The notes below the pieces were generated by a model that saw only the letters and a list, made by a program, of their open reading frames with translations, ran no database searches and was not told where the DNA came from. Positions 12,165-23,642 of a stretch of 64,000 nucleotides of DNA are shown piece by piece (positions within the stretch are counted from its first letter, which is position 1; the number at the start of each line of letters is the position of its first letter). Position numbers and translations under genes: made by a program. Source of the stretch: Nyssa sinensis (lineage: Eukaryota; Streptophyta; Magnoliopsida; Cornales; Nyssaceae); assembly GCA_008638375.1 (NCBI GenBank), contig CM018035.1:9141577-9205576 (forward strand), given 5' to 3'.

Positions 12165-12778
12165 GTTTAACTTATTCTAAGGACAAATTAAGAGAGGTTG
12201 GTGTCAAAAAAAGGCAATGAAATTTCAATAAAAAGATGAAATTTTACAATACAAAGAAAAGTGAAACTTCATTGTTTCTTTGTATTAACGTGACACTCTA
12301 TAGAAGTGTAAAATGAGTTGGCTCAAGCCTGACATGATTGAGAATAGCACGACGTAGTACCCACCTGGGTTGTACTAGACTTATCCTTCCTAGCGCATAG
12401 GCACAAACAGGTACATATCCTTCCTAGCCCATAGGCACAAACGGGTACATGACGAGCTTGCTTGAAGCTCAATTTAACTTATTCTAAGGACAAATTAAGA
12501 GAGGTTAGTGTAAAAAAAAGGCAATGAAACTTCAATAAAAAGATGAAATTTTACAATACAAAGAAAAGTGAAACTTTATTGTTTCTTTGTATTAATGTGA
12601 CACTTTGTAGAGGTGTAAAATGAGTTGGCTTAGGCCTAACATGGTTGAGAACAGCACGACATAGTACCCACTTGGATTGTACTAGACTTATCCTTGCTAG
12701 CCATAGGCACAAACGGGTACATGACGAGCCCGCTTGAAGCTCAGACCCAACCCGACCCGACCTGTTTGGCACAACTCA
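12165..12778. repeat. Tandem duplication, 307-bp unit x2
   Basis: The block starting TTAACTTATTCTAAGGACAA occurs at about 12168 and again 307 bp later, and similarity runs for the whole unit through GAAGCTCA. The first copy carries an extra internal ~39-bp repeat (TATCCTTCCTAGC..CATAGGCACAAAC), which the second has once. The open frame at 12551-12772 is inside this repeat and is not taken as a gene. Confidence 0.85.
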
Positions 12779-14044
12779 TTAGTTATATACATAATAGAGT
12801 ATATATAATACTCATTAGCGTATATACATTAATAAGTATATATTAATCATTTAATAAGTATTAATATATATTATTGTATACATTAATTAGTATACATATA
12901 TAATTTAACTGTATACATTAATTGTAAATATAACAATTAATACATAATTAAATTAGGAGAATGATATTTACACTCTTCTATGAACCATTGCACTCCCAAA
13001 AAATATTTCTTTAATGCTTAATACTATGCTTGGATGAATAGGAGGGGAAGGGGAGGAAATAATAACATTAATTATAAGAGAGGAGATGATAGCATAGTTG
13101 CTTCCTCATGCATAAATAACAAATGAGGAAAATGAGTGTAATCCTCCATCTTATTTGGAAACAACTGAAAAAAGAAATAAAATGAAATGAAATGATTATA
13201 TACTTTTTTACTATTATGTCTTGGGATAAAGGTGTATTTTTTATTTTATAATTTTAATGTTAGAATTTGTATTATAAAAAAATTCATTAAATTCTCTCTC
13301 ATTTCCTTCCGCCACTGTCTACTTTTGAAAATAAAACAAATTGAATAAAATAAGGTTAAAAGACTCATCTCTCTCCCTCCATTGGGTTAATTTTAAACCT
13401 AGTACAAAATAATTTCTCTCTCCTTTTCTTTCCTCTCTTTCCTTAATTTTAAACCAAACACAAAATAAACTCTCTCCCCTTCTCCTTTTCTCTCCTTCCT
13501 TAATTTTAAACCAAGGACAAAATAATCTCTTTTTCATTTTCCTTTCCTCTCCTTTCTTTTCAATCCTTCATTCCAAGTGGAATGTAAAAATATATCATTT
13601 TGAATACAAGTGTACATATTAAGAACCCCAATAACTCTCTCCTTAAATTATAAGTATACATTGTACATTAATTGGCATTAATTATACATTAATTATTTAA
13701 AATTTAAGTTTACAGCCAAAGAAATGAAAAAAAAAAATGGAAATGGAGCTAGCCCAGGTTTGCCACATGCCGTGTCCATGGGCGTTGCTAGGCTGAAATT
13801 TTGGAGCTTTAGCACATGCCATGATAATTAAATGGGCCTGCACAATACAACCTGTTTATAATGATGGCCTTCAAATTAAAGTGTCGGGCCGTCTCGAATT
13901 GTACCATTTGACACATCTACGAATCTATAACAATGGAAGAGTATATTATTATTGTTATAGGTTATTTAACATACTCTAAAGACATCACTCCGAATAGAAT
14001 TTAAATTTGAGAGAGACATAATTTGATATAGGAAGAGAGAGACT
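12779..14044. other. Intergenic region
   Basis: No gene seen. TA-rich words such as GTATACATTAAT recur at 12780-12950. A CT-rich imperfect tandem repeat at 13385-13560 is listed separately. The basic frame on the minus strand at 13319-13537 is its translation. Confidence 0.6.
13385..13560. repeat. CT-rich imperfect tandem repeat, ~56-bp unit x3
   Basis: TAATTTTAAACC followed by ACAAAATAA and a C/T-only stretch is repeated at about 13388, 13444 and 13501. The strand asymmetry is strong: one strand is nearly all pyrimidine between the anchors. Confidence 0.75.
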
Positions 14045-14542
14045 TGTGCCACGGGTCGGGCTTTCATTTAAAAGTCGTAGTTGATGTATAGAAGTATCGG
14101 ACCACTTATATAGCCCAATATCTCTCTATTCACAATCGATGTGGGATCGTGACATACTCTCCTACTCAAATCTGTGACATCTTCGGCGCGATCAGATCTC
14201 AAGGCAGGTTCAGGCCTGTTGGGCCATATAAGCGATCCGGTACCTCTATCTATTAGTTGCGACTTTTGGGTGAGAATCCGATCCGTGACAATTGATATCG
14301 GAGCCGACCTGAGACTCCGATGGCTAGATGATAACCATACAGTCCGGCCTGCCCAGGGTTCCAACTGGCCTGAACCCAAGTTGAGATTTGACCGCGCCGA
14401 GGACGTTGCGGATTCGGGTGGGAGAGTATGTCATGATCTCATATCAGTTGTGAGTAGAGGAGGTCTTGGGCTATATAAGTGGTCTGATACCTCTATCTAT
14501 CAACTGCGACTTTTGAATGAGAGACCAACCCGTAACACTTAG
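14045..14542. mobile_element. TRIM-like element with head-to-head inverted LTRs
   Basis: The right part (14428-14540) reads as a plus-strand LTR: TGTCATGATCTCATATCAG, a TATATAAG box, CCTCTATCTATCAACTGCGA, ending CCCGTAACA. A purine-rich stretch (GGGTGGGAGAGTA) precedes it. The left part (about 14045-14155) is the same LTR inverted, and the inverted similarity continues through the purine tract to about 14215 against 14370. Between the arms is the 3' half of a third, plus-strand LTR (about 14222-14290), followed by ATTGATATCGGAGCC, which resembles the Met-tRNA primer site. The structure is therefore inverted LTR / partial LTR / primer site / internal / LTR. The two overlapping open frames (14068-14379 minus, 14174-14542 plus) are products of this palindrome. 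Confidence 0.7.
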
Positions 14543-15683
14543 CTAGAGCTTCAAGACGACCTCACAAATCCAACTAAAGAAAAAAGAAAGTTGCAAAAAA
14601 AAAATTAATTGAAACCCAACAATCCAAATCATGGGACGAAGAAGTTCAGTGCCTGACTTCCACTCTAATTGCCCAAATTCAATCTTATTAGCTTATAAAT
14701 TTTCAAAGTTTTCTTGATGCCCTGTGCTAATAATCATGTTTGATTACAGAACAACCTCAGCGATCAACTAATAAACCAATAATATTATCAATACACAGTA
14801 ATAATGGCCCATGGAATAAGTCAATTACCTTATTTTGAAAAACTTTTTAATAATTAATTTTAAAAATAACTCAACTTATAAAAAAAAAAATTACTTTTCA
14901 ATGTTTTTCAAAATTTTGAAGGGGTTGAACATATATATATTTAAAAAAATTATTAAATTACTTTAAATATTACATATAAATGTTTTTTTCTCTCAATTTT
15001 AAGGGGACTATAACCCCCTTAGCCTACACAGGACATCACCCTTAAAGGTGGTTAAAGTCTGAACGAAAGGTCTATTATTTATATGGATTTAGTGCCCAAA
15101 CCAAATTGACAAAATGAAGATCGTATTTTCATAAGCCAAATGTTGCTTAATGAATCGTATTTTCCTAAGTTCTTCAAATTTTCATTTATTTTATTCTTTA
15201 ATGGAGATTAAACCCTCTAAATTCATGCGATTTTAGATTCAAGTAGAGAAAATTAACTAAAAGGAAGTTTTTTTCAAAATTTTAACTAATAACTGAGTAG
15301 GTCATTTACAATATAAACAAAGTAGATGCAGATATAAATATGTAATCGGGTCAGGTTATCAAAATTTTAGCCCAAGATTAGCCTGAATTTAAGTCGAGTT
15401 TGGGTGTTTCTGTCCAAACCTGTACCAACTATTAAAGATGTGGCCTAAAATTGGGTTAGCCCCTCTAAGCCTTATTGGGTTGTTCGAACTATATTTTTTG
15501 ATAAGTTGGCTCTCTATTTATTTTATTTTATTTTTATGCTAAGCATTAAAATCTCAATTTTGTTGAAAATTTCTTTCAGCTAAAGGGATCCTCTTGTGCC
15601 CATCTGTTTTAGTTTTTCATTAGTTGCTAAAAATCCATAATTTGAATCTTGAAAATAGATACCTTCGGATATGAGTTATCGAG

Positions 15684-15842
15684 TTGTGTTAAGTATATTT
15701 AATTCATATTTTTGATTTTATTTTAAAGTTGATATGTCAAGATATAATGATTTTAAATTTACATTTTATAGAATTTAAAATTATTATATTCTGACATATC
15801 ACATCAAAGATATAATTAAAGATACATTAGCATTTGTGTTTA
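15684..15842. mobile_element. Small foldback MITE (~160 bp)
   Basis: The arms are imperfect inverted repeats of about 75 bp. TTGATATGTCAAGATATAAT on the left pairs with TTATATTCTGACATATCA on the right, and AAGTATATTTAATTCATATT pairs with TTAATTAAAGATACATT. The loop is about 12 bp. There is no coding capacity. Confidence 0.65.
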
Positions 15843-16366
15843 CGATAAAATTCTCATATTAAGGAAAGAGAAAATCTATCGAAATTTTAACCGAACACTA
15901 TCCTTATCCCTCGAAGACGAGTAATCATTCAGGTCACTCTATGTCATTATTGCTGTGACGGAAAAATTATTTAATGTTATTGTTAATCCATATTATTATC
16001 TAATTTGAAGTAATAACTTTTCACAAAATTTAATATTTTTTTCTAAATTATAAGAAAAGTGTTTATTTAAAATTAAAAATGAAGGATAGAGTTTGTGAAA
16101 AACCGTCGCTCAGACAATTCACTAAATTTTTTGGTGCGACACAAAGCTTATTACTTCTTCAAAATTTGTGTTAAATAATTTTCCTAATTCAAAAAATTAA
16201 TAGGTTTTGTTTTTTTGAGATTGTCCTACCATATCATAACTTGGAATTATCCATCCTCCCATGATGCATCATTTAACGCATCATCTTTATAACATTTTTC
16301 AGGTTTCATCATAAAACTGAAGAAGGCCGTCTTGAAGGTTTTTCTTGGTGTCTTTCTTGCGGCTGT

Positions 16367-16369
16367 ATA

Positions 16370-16417
<48 letters not shown>

Positions 16418-16508
16418 TCCGCTTTGTGCTAAACTTCCTCACCAACTAATTAAGCTTTCATAGTCAAAAGAAAAAAAAATGTGTGTGTGTGTGTGTGTGT
16501 GTGTGTGT
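16367..16508. repeat. Duplicated TA/GT microsatellite block
   Basis: (TA)n(GT)n at 16367-16416 and (GT)n at 16480-16508 are separated by about 60 bp containing ACTAATTAAGCTTTCATAGTC. A near-identical copy of that block follows the second GT tract (16526-16554), so the microsatellite was duplicated together with its flank. Confidence 0.8.
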
Positions 16509-17437
16509 TCAGCTTTGGAAGATACAACTAATTAAGCTTTCATTGTCAAAAGAAAAGAAAAAAAAATAAAAAGGTATGGAAATAATTTACTTCACTTAAG
16601 GCATGGGAGACTCATAATTACTCACTGAAAGTTGTCAAATACGGCAACTTTGATTAGAATGAGCAAGGAGAATTCAAGTAGATTTGGGCTGTGGGTACAA
16701 TAGTTCAAAGCCTCTCCTTATATGTTTAATTATGATGTTATTTTTCATAATCATTTCAAGTTGGGGCTTTTATCCATTTCAGATTGAATTGCTATACATG
16801 CTTTTTGACCTCTAATACCACTAGTTTTTTTTTTTTTAAAATGCTTTTTGACTTTATGTTTGGTAGTAATGGAATATCAAAGCATGCACCTTCTTTTTTT
16901 AACTCGGTATTAGAGAGTCGATTCATCTGAAAAATCAATTTCATCATTTATTAACAGGAGATTCGATTAAAGTCGCAGTAGCATCCCGTATGAATTGATT
17001 TCAAGAGAAAATAACATCCGTTAGATTTCGACCTGACGACCTTGAGAGGCAAACTTCTTAGTTGTTGTTTATTGTTGACTTGGCCATTCCTTTGGAGTTA
17101 AAACATGCATCCCTTTACAAGACCCGCCTAGTGTGTTTCATACGAGTTGCTTAATTGCATTCAAACCCTCTATTAAGTAGGACTAAACTTCTAATTAGTA
17201 GGCCTAATTTGTTCGTGCTTGAATTGCAACTCGCGTCTCTTTCGTAAGAGAAGTTACGATTTTAAATTTCTCTAAAACAAGAGTGTATGGTATTATTTTA
17301 ATTGCTCAGTCATGGATTGAGCTTGTTGGTAATATATATGATTGATTTCTTAGTAATGGACTGAGCTTATTTATAAATTATACTTGTAAATAAATATCAA
17401 GATTCATTATATTAAAAGGTTGAACTAACTTTACAAA

Positions 17438-17721
17438 TAAGGATGGAGCTAGGAGTGGCTAGGGTGGACTGTAAACCCCCCCCAAAAAAAAAAAAAAAAT
17501 TCGGACATTTTATAAATTAACCGACCCCAAAATTTTACCCTAACCAATTTTTACTTTTCATTTCTTATTTTTTATTCCAAAATTTCAGCCCAACCCAAAA
17601 TTTTTATCTTAATTTTCTCATTTCTCTCCCAAAATTTTGTCCCAACTTAATAGATTTTACTAAAATTTTCTCCAAAAAAAAAAAATTAGCAACCCAAAAA
17701 AATCTCCTGGCTCCACCCTTG
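17438..17721. mobile_element. Short hAT-like MITE (284 bp)
   Basis: The inverted ends are TAAGGATGGAGCTAGGAG and, reverse complemented, CAAGGGTGGAGCCAGGAG. They are flanked by the 8-bp direct repeats TTTACAAA (17430-17437) and TTTACAGA (17722-17729), with one mismatch. GGGNGGAGCCAGGA ends with 8-bp duplications fit hAT-derived MITEs of plants. The inside is a run of A plus several AAAATTTT-containing words and codes for nothing. Confidence 0.7.
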
Positions 17722-18079
17722 TTTACAGAGCATTCTAGTTAGTTTTTCCTTCTCGAGTGCAAAGATTTTCCAGAGTGGGTCAATTAACAAATGATCATCA
17801 ATCTCAAATTTTAAATTTTTACAAAATATATATTGTATAATCATAATAATAATATAATATAGATTGAGATAAAAGTTTTGTTGAATCAAGTAGAATTGAA
17901 TAATAATAATAATAATAACAATATTATTGGAAATAAAATTTAATCGAAACGCACATGTGGTATTAAATTACACTAAAATGAAACACTGATTTTGTTTCCA
18001 ATTTCTTCAATTTAATAATCTAAAAAAAAAAAAAACAACACCTTAGTGTTTTCCCCCCAAATCCAAATAAAAACAGCAC

Positions 18080-18278
18080 CTAAAATGTGCCTTCTTTGTC
18101 AATGGGTGAAACTCGTTTGATACTTTCTTCCAGTCCACAAAGTCCCTTCACTTTTGAATGCCATTTTTCTTTCTTTCTTGCAGTGCTTTTATATAGCAAC
18201 AGTACTTTCGGCTTCTCTTCCATAAAGACAGTGAAAAGGGACACATTTGTTTTCACATCCATACCAGATGATCCATCG
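18080..18278 (-). CDS. Unrecognised exon candidate
   Basis: On the minus strand an open frame of about 66 codons ends in TAG at 18080-18082. It reads GDGSSGMDVKTNVSLF and later KEKWHSKVKGLCGLEE, ending PIDKEGTF. AG acceptors preceded by TTTCCTGC lie just upstream (about 18287-18295). Codon use looks more coding-like than the flanks. No neighbouring exons and no family were recognised, so it may be a relic or chance. Confidence 0.2.
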
Positions 18279-18598
18279 CCATCTTAGTTTCTGCAGGAAA
18301 CACTATTATAAGTGATGCATGGATATAAAAAAATTCAATATTTAAAAACGAAAAACAATCAACTTAAATAAGAGAACAAAGTCGTAATTTGACTTTAATT
18401 TAAACTTCTTACGTTTCCATTGCTCTAAACTCTTTCCGTTACTTGTTTTACATTGGTAGGACTATGTACTCATGCTAGGGAAACAAATGTCACTTTCCCA
18501 CAATTGTCGCGTGCTTGTACCATGATTTGTCATCTCCATGGTGGTATATAAGTGTATTCTATAATCATTTTGAGTCAGCATGTTTCAATCAGAATTTG

Positions 18599-18614
18599 AG
18601 TGTGTGTGTGTGTG

Positions 18615-18646
<32 letters not shown>
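18599..18646. repeat. Compound (TG)n(TA)n microsatellite
   Basis: About 9 TG units followed by TA units interrupted once by CA. Confidence 0.95.
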
Positions 18647-19046
18647 CACTTGATTGATACCAGTAGTTAATTAGTTATCAATGGAACTGATTACTTAAAA
18701 TTGAAAATTTCTTTTCTTCTCAGCAACCCATATGAATTTTCATTCTCAAACAGGAGAGAAATCAAAACCTCAAGTTGCATGAACTTTTCATAGTTGTTAG
18801 CATCCAATTATAGCGGTTGAATTCCTAATCACTTGATGATCATTTTAAAGTTTCCCTTTACAACCCACCATCATGTAAAATCATATATATTAGTGTAAAT
18901 ATCAAGATATATAATGCAAAAATTAATAACAAATTAAAAAAAATACTCAACAAAGTCTTATTTGAATTATATGTTTTATTATAACAATAAAGCAGTCCGA
19001 CCAAGATCTGTTGAGACTGCACTAATCTTAAATCCTAAATTTCATC

Positions 19047-19086
<40 letters not shown>

Positions 19087-19094
19087 TATACATA
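19047..19094. repeat. Compound (TA)n(CA)n microsatellite
   Basis: TA units followed by about 12 CA units and a short TACATACAC tail. The small frame at 18962-19147 runs through it and is not a gene. Confidence 0.95.
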
Positions 19095-19771
19095 CACCAT
19101 TCTCTCTTTGTCAAATTCATTTTCTTTTTTGTCTTTATGATTTTTAGGTGCTTTGTACTTCAAAAAACAAGCATGGTTTGCCTTTGCAGCCTTTCCACCA
19201 GTATCAAAACAAGTTTAGTTTAGTATAATTATTGCCATAACTCACCAATCAGCTCTCCTCCATGTATTAGTATTATATCACTAACACAACTTTTAAGAAC
19301 ATAGAATCTATGCTTATATACATCTGAGTTAAATTTGAAATATTCAGAGTACATATATAGTTTTTTTTTCTTGGTTGTGGAGTGGGAATCTATTCTCTCA
19401 AACTAACTTTACAAAAGGGGCATATGGTTCCACTGATGTAACTTAACAATCTCTTTGCCCAATTAATGTTTGTAATGAGAGTGACTGTGGGCCAATATTT
19501 CTCTCCACAGCTCCTTTTTCTTTGCTGCAGAGGTGGATGAGAATGTGAGTGGATTTCCATGGAAAGAAGAGAGAAAAAATAAAGAAATATCAACTAAAGG
19601 GGAGCCTACGGTAGTGGCAAGCACTATTGCCCACAACACCAGAAGGAGAACATGTGCAATGGCCCATATCTTTGTGCTCACACAAACTAGCACCAACCCA
19701 CATGCCAAGGTAATTACTAGGCAACAGAGAATTAGTAATTAGGCTTAATTAGTAGGCTACTAACATGGAGA

Positions 19772-19890
19772 GTATAGATTGTGGTAAGGTTATTCTATTG
19801 TAACTTAAAGATCACGGGTTCGATTCTCGAAATAATTATCTGTTCGTAAAAATAAAATTGCATATATCTAATTCTTATACTCTCTAATGA
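19772..19890 (+). mobile_element. Diverged AU-like SINE
   Basis: GATTGTGGTAAGGTT (A-box position) is followed about 40 bp later by GATCACGGGTTCGATTCTCG, a tRNA-derived B box (GGTTCGATTC). After it comes GAAATAATTATCTGTTCGTA. The order and wording follow the plant AU SINE consensus as remembered (GTGGTAAGGTT, GGTCACGGGTTCGA, then GAAACAGCCTCTT). The 3' half is decayed and there is no clear target duplication. Confidence 0.6.
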
Positions 19891-20960
19891 TAGAAGTCTT
19901 GTGCATTTTGGACTATAAAATTAGCCGAGTTATTTGAGCTCGACTTAGTTAGAGGCTCGTTTGAAATCAGCTTGTAAGATTAACAAGTGAAGCTTAATTG
20001 AACATATTTTGAGACTTATAAATTTATTGAATTCGGCTTATGCTCGACTCAAGCTAAACGAAAAATAATATAATATTATATAAAACAATCAAGCTACTCA
20101 CAATCGACTTGTTCAAAATCAACTCAAAATATTAACAAATTGAATTTAAATATAATTTAAAATTTATTTATTTTAACAAACCGAAGTTAAACAATTTACT
20201 ATTATTTATAACCCTTTGTGCATAGGGCTACTCCTTTATAGAATCAAGCCTCGGGGGGGCACTTTCACCAAATTTAGGTGTTATCCACCGGCACCAATCT
20301 CATTTTTGGACATATGATTAAGCACTTGACAGGGTTGACAATGACATCACATACCATTCATCATGACATCAAAGCCAATAAGGGGTTAGGCTGATTCATA
20401 AAGCTATACAGCCTCATTATTTGCAGCAGTATGATGTTTAATTATTTGACCTTTCTTGGGTGAAAAATGATTCAATTATTGTGCTGCTTATGAGTGGATT
20501 TGCAGAAGTAATGTTAATTTTTGGCAGATAAACCCAAGGTTTAGATTAATGTGATCATGCTAGTGGTGGGCAAGTTACTCTTTTTCATCTCTATAATGGT
20601 TCCTTCTTTTCATATAGTTTATTAATATAATGATATGTTATAAATTTGACAGAATATAATATATTTGAATTGAAATATATATATTTGGAAATTAATATAA
20701 GCATGCCTGGTATATCATGATGGTACTTTTTGACTTGTAAATTAATGTATAAATAATGTTATTTGTTTTAATTTTTTGTACTAAATTTTATGTCTATGTG
20801 ACAATGATTTATTAGAAGGTCATTTAAAACATGTCTAATATATCAACCACGAATTTATTTCACATCATTTAGGATACGAAATTTGATACAAAAATTTAGA
20901 CAATTTAGTATTAGTATTAACGTTATCAACCTTGGTCTCCTCATCATTTATGTGAAAGTA

Positions 20961-21410
20961 AATTACACTAATCTCCTTCGAGATTTCTAGTAATTATAAA
21001 TATTTTTTCTTAGATTTTTGAAATGACACTGAGCTCTTTTGTTTTTATTGACAAACTATAAATACTTCTCCTCTAACTCAATTTTTTCTCAAAATGACAA
21101 AAATACCCTTTGATTTTTTTTAAAAAAATTTTGACTAATTTTTTCTAACTTTTTTTTTCATTTTCAAATAAATATTAATTAAAACCTTTTTGACTAAAAA
21201 ATATAAGTTATTTATCTTATATTTATTTTTATATAACATAAAAAGATTAGATTGGAGGGGATACTTTTGTTATTTTAAAAAAAAAAATTAGATTGGAGGG
21301 GAGGAGAGGTTTTCATAGTTTGTCAGTAAAAATAAAGAATGTCAGTATTATTTCAAAAATTTTAAAATTTTTTTTTTGATTATTAAAAATCTTAGAAGAA
21401 GTCTTGGTGG
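20961..21410. mobile_element. Foldback MITE, family F1 copy 1
   Basis: The arms of about 120 bp are inverted repeats. The left arm has ATTACACTAATCTCC, GAAATGACACTGAGCTCTTT and TTTTTATTGACAAACTATAA. The right arm, reverse complemented, has CCACCAAGACTTC, TGAAATAATACTGACATTCT and TTTTTACTGACAAACTATGA. A related element lies at 30200-30623. No coding capacity. Confidence 0.7.
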
Positions 21411-21750
21411 ACTATTGGTTTAGACAACTTGTTAGAGTTAGATAACATAGATTAATGGTAAGACTCATAGTATTAAAACTATTAATTGTCTTGTTTATCA
21501 CACTAATATGTATTTCCACAAAATTGTAAGAAGACAAACATTGCCTTGACCAAACTGAACACAATTTCTTAGGCAGCATTTAAACGGCACATGCTACACA
21601 ATATCTCTCTTAAATCGGTTTTGTCTACACTTTAATCATATGGATCTTTTGGTCATCCATTAGGTGATAATAATAGTCAAAAAAATTAAAAAGAAAAAAA
21701 AGGAGAAGTTAACTTCTTTTCTTTTTCCCTTTTTCCCAGTACTATAGTGT

Positions 21751-21800
<50 letters not shown>

Positions 21801-22314
21801 TTTTCCCATTTTCCCAGTACTGTAGTGTTTATATATATATATATATATATATATATTTCTTTATCCCATTTTCCCAGTACTATAGTGTTGATATAGATAC
21901 ACCAAGTATTCACTAGGGCTATACATGTACTCCAAATAAATATATGATAACATTTTTTTCACATAGTACCAAACAAGAGAACATATTGTAATAAACAAAA
22001 TGTAATATGAAGGGGTCTGGTCTGGGGGCAATGAATTTTTAACAAGGAAGCCTAGAAAATAGAAGTGGGCAAATACCATTTCGAAGTGTGATCGAATTGT
22101 AAAGATGTAGAAGATAAAATTCAAGCGTCCGTCTTTTTTGCGTTGATTGTTAACTGTAGTTAGAATTTAAATAATAGACTTGACTGTTACAGAAAAAAAA
22201 AAATTTAGTCTAGCATTCTTAAGTTGACTCAAAATACCTTTTATCGATTCATAAAAATAAAAAAAAAATAAAAAAATGGGCAAATTTTCTATGAATGGCA
22301 GCCAAATTGGAAAG
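21411..22314. other. Intergenic region with TA-laced triplication
   Basis: No gene seen. At 21729-21895 the unit CCCAGTACTATAGTGTT followed by a TA run occurs three times, with TA runs of different length. The minus-strand frame at 21861-22124 lies next to it and has no recognised family. Confidence 0.6.
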
Positions 22315-23642
22315 TGTTAGACCCTTTATAACTTGACACGGCGGCATGGGGCATGGGGAGGCATGTCCTGCCTTGGTGGCATTGGCATGGGCATGGGGAA
22401 GGCATGCTATGCCTTAGAATAACATTCGAGTCTTAGAATGGTATTCGGGTGGAAAGACATTCAGAACTTGGAATCTTATTCAAGTGTGGGAAGGACATTC
22501 CAAGGTTGGATTTGCCTTAAGGGATTTTCTGACTTAGGCGCAGTTGGACACACGACTTGGGCAACGACATGTTAAGGCAATGCCTTCGGTGAGCAGTTTG
22601 GTGCATGGGTTGCCTTTTGGCAAGGCAAATGCACACGGGTGGAAGAACTGGTTCTGCAAAGGGTTGTGTTTACTCCAGTCAGGTTGGAAAATCTTCATAA
22701 GACATATATAGGGGGCAGTACCCCCTTGAAGCGCCCACGGGCGGGGTGCCCATGCGGCATGCCCATGCGCATGCCCATGCGCGTGCCCACGCGGCATGCC
22801 CATGCGCATGCCCATGCGCGTGCCCATGCGGTGTGCCTATGCGGCATGCCCATGCGGGGTGCCCATGCGGCGTGCGGCTTGAGGCCTTGGCACCTTCGGG
22901 GCAAGGCAGGGTGCTATTGAAAGCTGGTGGTCCGAGCACCATCACCAAGAGTGGCGGCACATGGTGGCAATGATCGGCAAACAAGTCCGAACCATGAGTA
23001 GGCATGGTTCGGCAATGATGGCTACACGCGGAAGCATCGGTGGGACCGAGTGTGGCGCTGGTGCAAGGCAACAGCGCATGCGGCAGCAACAGTGCATGCG
23101 GCAGCAACAATGCGTGCGGCGGCAGTGCGTGACTGACGGAATCCAAGTCCGTCTAGGACAAGGAATCCAAATCCGTCTTGGACAAGGAGTCCAAGTCCAG
23201 CAAGGAAAAGGAAAGCGCAATCCAAGTTCGACACGGAAAAGGGAAGTGAAATCCAAGTCCGTCAAGGAGAAGGACACCGTGGGACATGTTGGCGCAATCC
23301 TAGTCCATCTAGGAAAAGGAAACCGTGTGAGGGTTTGCCTATAAATACAATGCAATAGGGAGGGGCGAGAGGGGACAGACTGAGAGAGAGGGAGCATAGA
23401 CTAGAAGAGAGGGTGTTTTCTTGTCTCGCAGCCCTTAGGCTTTGTATTCCTTTGTATTCGTTTGGATTATTGTGAATAAAAGGTTGAGAAAGTGATTCCT
23501 GTAAATCTGTGTGCCTTTGTGTGTTGCTGTGTTCTCTATCATAAGCCTCTTGGCTTGAGTGCGTGGGGTTGGCTGGTCAAGGCAGGTGTCTTGACGCCGC
23601 ACAGGCGAAAGAAATTTTGTGTCAGATTTCGACCCTGTGACA
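22315..23642 (+). mobile_element. Solo LTR, 1328 bp, perfect GAAAG target duplication
   Basis: It starts TGTTAGACCC and ends CCTGTGACA, with GAAAG directly on each side (22310-22314 and 23643-23647). A TATAAATA box lies near 23340 and an AATAAA signal near 23474, the expected promoter and polyadenylation positions of an LTR. No second LTR, primer site or gag/pol follows, so recombination between LTRs has left a solo copy. The first half contains a long array of GCCCATGCGCAT-type words (22740-22880). The part at 23140-23330 repeats AATCCAAGTCCGTC..GGACAAGG. All the histidine/alanine-rich frames in 22534-23397 are translations of these repeats, not genes. Confidence 0.85.

Larger units (their letters stand above)
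14543..17437. other. Intergenic region
   Basis: No gene recognised. It contains a small foldback element (15684-15842) and a pair of TA/GT microsatellites (16367-16508). Short GGGTT/GAATTTAAGT-rich sequence at 15340-15480 resembles the ends of MITE family M1 but is too degenerate to define. Confidence 0.55.
17730..20960. other. Intergenic region
   Basis: No confirmed gene. It holds a low-confidence exon candidate (18080-18278, minus), compound microsatellites and an AU-like SINE. Overlapping frames at 19390-19742 exist on both strands without a recognised family. AT-rich degenerate sequence at 19900-20220 contains repeated CGAGCTCGACT-like words. Confidence 0.5.

Noticed and set aside
14068..14542. 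Two overlapping 100-120-aa frames
   Set aside because: They arise from the two arms and loop of the inverted TRIM element and resemble each other's antisense.
19790..19860. Possible tRNA gene (GGTTCGATTC)
   Set aside because: No foldable cloverleaf or acceptor stem. The context matches a tRNA-derived AU SINE instead.
19900..20220. Possible fourth M1 MITE copy
   Set aside because: It shares only short CGAGCTCGACT-like words. No end repeats or target duplication could be defined.
22534..23397. His/Ala/Met-rich open frames on both strands
   Set aside because: They are translations of the GCCCATGCGCAT and CAAGTCCGTC repeats inside the solo LTR. The same repeat is open in several frames, which real genes are not.
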